Shown here piece by piece: positions 63,112 through 64,000 of a DNA stretch of 64,000 nucleotides (its first letter is position 1; the number at the start of each line of letters is the position of its first letter). The position numbers were made by a program, and so were the translations under genes. This DNA is from Unio delphinus (taxonomy: Eukaryota; Mollusca; Bivalvia; Unionida; Unionidae): assembly GCA_029339505.1 (NCBI GenBank), contig JAQISU010000022.1, positions 18,804,001 to 18,868,000 on the forward strand. Direction: 5' to 3'. The notes beneath the pieces are model-generated. The model saw only the letters and a list, made by a program, of their open reading frames with translations, ran no database searches and was not told the DNA's origin.

Positions 63112-63599
63112 TTTATACGGTGTTGGTGAAGAGTTGAAGGATTTAGGTTCTAATATTTATGAATTTAAAGTACTTGTAATGAAGATGAATTAAATAATAT
63201 TTAGTATTTATGATTTATGATAAATTGAGTTATAGAATAACTGTAGTAGTCTGTATTTAAATATTAGTTGTTAGGGCTTTGTTTAGAAACTAAGTCAGCG
63301 GCACTCAATTTGAACCCGTAGGTTTAACAATTTACCTTAATTCGATGTGTAGCTTAATAGAATATCCTGATAACAAATCTGTATCCTTCTTGGAAAGCTG
63401 GTTACTTGACTTGCGGAATGGTATGGTACTCGCTATCCGGGATTCACTGTGAAACCGTGGCTGCCGAAAACAGGTAACAGGTTACTATAAAGCTTGAGTG
63501 AGAGATTTTCTGAGTGCTGCGACAAACACGTCTGTACAGTACAGAGCGGCGAGTGCAAGTGAAATGATGATGTGATGGTACTGCTGCTGCTGCTTGATT

Positions 63600-63930
63600 A
63601 TTTTATAGTAGCAACCGATCACTAGGATCATTTGTGCTACTTTTATAGCTACCATATCGGTAGCCATTTAGGTGGGAGGGGATGTTACTCCCTCCCTTAG
63701 AAGTGCTTAATTGCACTATCAGTTAAGGCGTTCCCCTGAATTACTAAAAAGTAACTATCAGGGGAAATGAAAGCCTATATTGGGGGTGGGTAGGAATAGT
63801 ACCCACACACACCCACCCCTATCATCCAATCGAGCTGTAAATAAGGTAGCGAGGGGAAATGTTTCCTCATTTCGCTAGTAATTTTGGTGAGCGGAATCGG
63901 CAAAGGTGGAAAGGGTCCAGGTCCAGGAGG
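63600..63930 (-). ncRNA. Structured hairpin cassette, 5' region of LINE C
   Basis: GTAGCA/TGCTAC (63608-63640) enclosing GATC/GATC, GCTACC/GGTAGC (63648-63664), GGGAGGG/CTCCCTCCC, AGTGC/GCACT, GGGTGGGT/ACCCACCC. Stems are preserved against the 54905-55290 copy while the bases differ. Confidence 0.6.
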
Positions 63931-64000
63931 CGCGGGCGACACAGCAGCACACACAGGCCACGCAAAGAGACAGACAGCAAGGCGACGAACGCAGCATACA

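Larger units (their letters stand above)
54890..64000 (-). mobile_element. LINE C, cut by the window edge
   Basis: More diverged relative of LINEs A and B with the same layout: cassette at 63600-63930 (5'), ORF1 with one stop, intact ORF2, a 186-bp repeat triplicated in the 3' region, one double-hairpin unit (about 55465-55530), and a 3' cassette at 54905-55290. The 5' end continues beyond the window. Confidence 0.8.

Overview
The window reads as animal, probably invertebrate, repeat-rich DNA: AT-rich, with no operons, rRNA or recognisable tRNA genes. It holds non-LTR retrotransposons (LINEs) with endonuclease, reverse transcriptase (RT) and RNase H, microsatellites, and integrated virus-like elements of the Maverick/Polinton (adintovirus) kind. 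I cannot name the species. No convincing host gene was found; two short ORFs at 33.9-35.7 kb remain unidentified.

Layout. 1-1125: decayed LINE RT tail. 1290-8577: decayed partial virus-like element (the virion-gene half plus a degenerate right end). 8590-25041: a nearly intact 16,452-bp virus-like element with 283-bp terminal inverted repeats (TIRs), flanked by the 5-bp direct repeat TACTT (8585-8589, 25042-25046). Its left half carries replication, integration and packaging genes on both strands: packaging ATPase, zinc ribbon joined to phospholipase A2 by a possible -1 frameshift, DDE integrase, a polymerase B/SF1 helicase/HNH fusion, a zinc-finger protein and a homing-type HNH nuclease. A 1-kb non-coding hub follows (15.45-16.44 kb). 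The right half carries virion-type genes, all on the plus strand: two unknowns, a pVI-like protein, major capsid protein, a pX-like basic protein, an adenain-type protease, two unknowns and a penton-like minor capsid protein. 25.3-33.6 kb: decayed LINE fragments and remnants of other virus-like elements. 33.6-35.7 kb: minisatellites and two unidentified ORFs. 35.7-64.0 kb: three large LINEs (A, B, C) head-to-tail on the minus strand, each with a Gag-like ORF1 and an ORF2 of about 1290 aa.

How it works together. The element looks like an integrating double-jelly-roll virus: integrase for insertion; polymerase-helicase for replication; ATPase, protease and capsid proteins for particle assembly; PLA2 perhaps for membrane passage. 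Identical-looking TIRs and mostly open frames suggest recent activity, yet the capsid gene has a frameshift in a G17 run and a neighbouring gene has one in-frame stop.

Most notable: (1) short palindromes of variable sequence follow nearly every plus-strand gene in the right half of the element and also lie in frame inside ORFs, and where compared they are absent from the relic copy; (2) hairpin cassettes with compensatory stem changes recur at both ends of each LINE; (3) a double-hairpin repeat with compensatory changes lies in the LINE 3' regions; (4) the polymerase-helicase-HNH fusion; (5) an A AAA AAC slippery site between the zinc ribbon and PLA2 frames.
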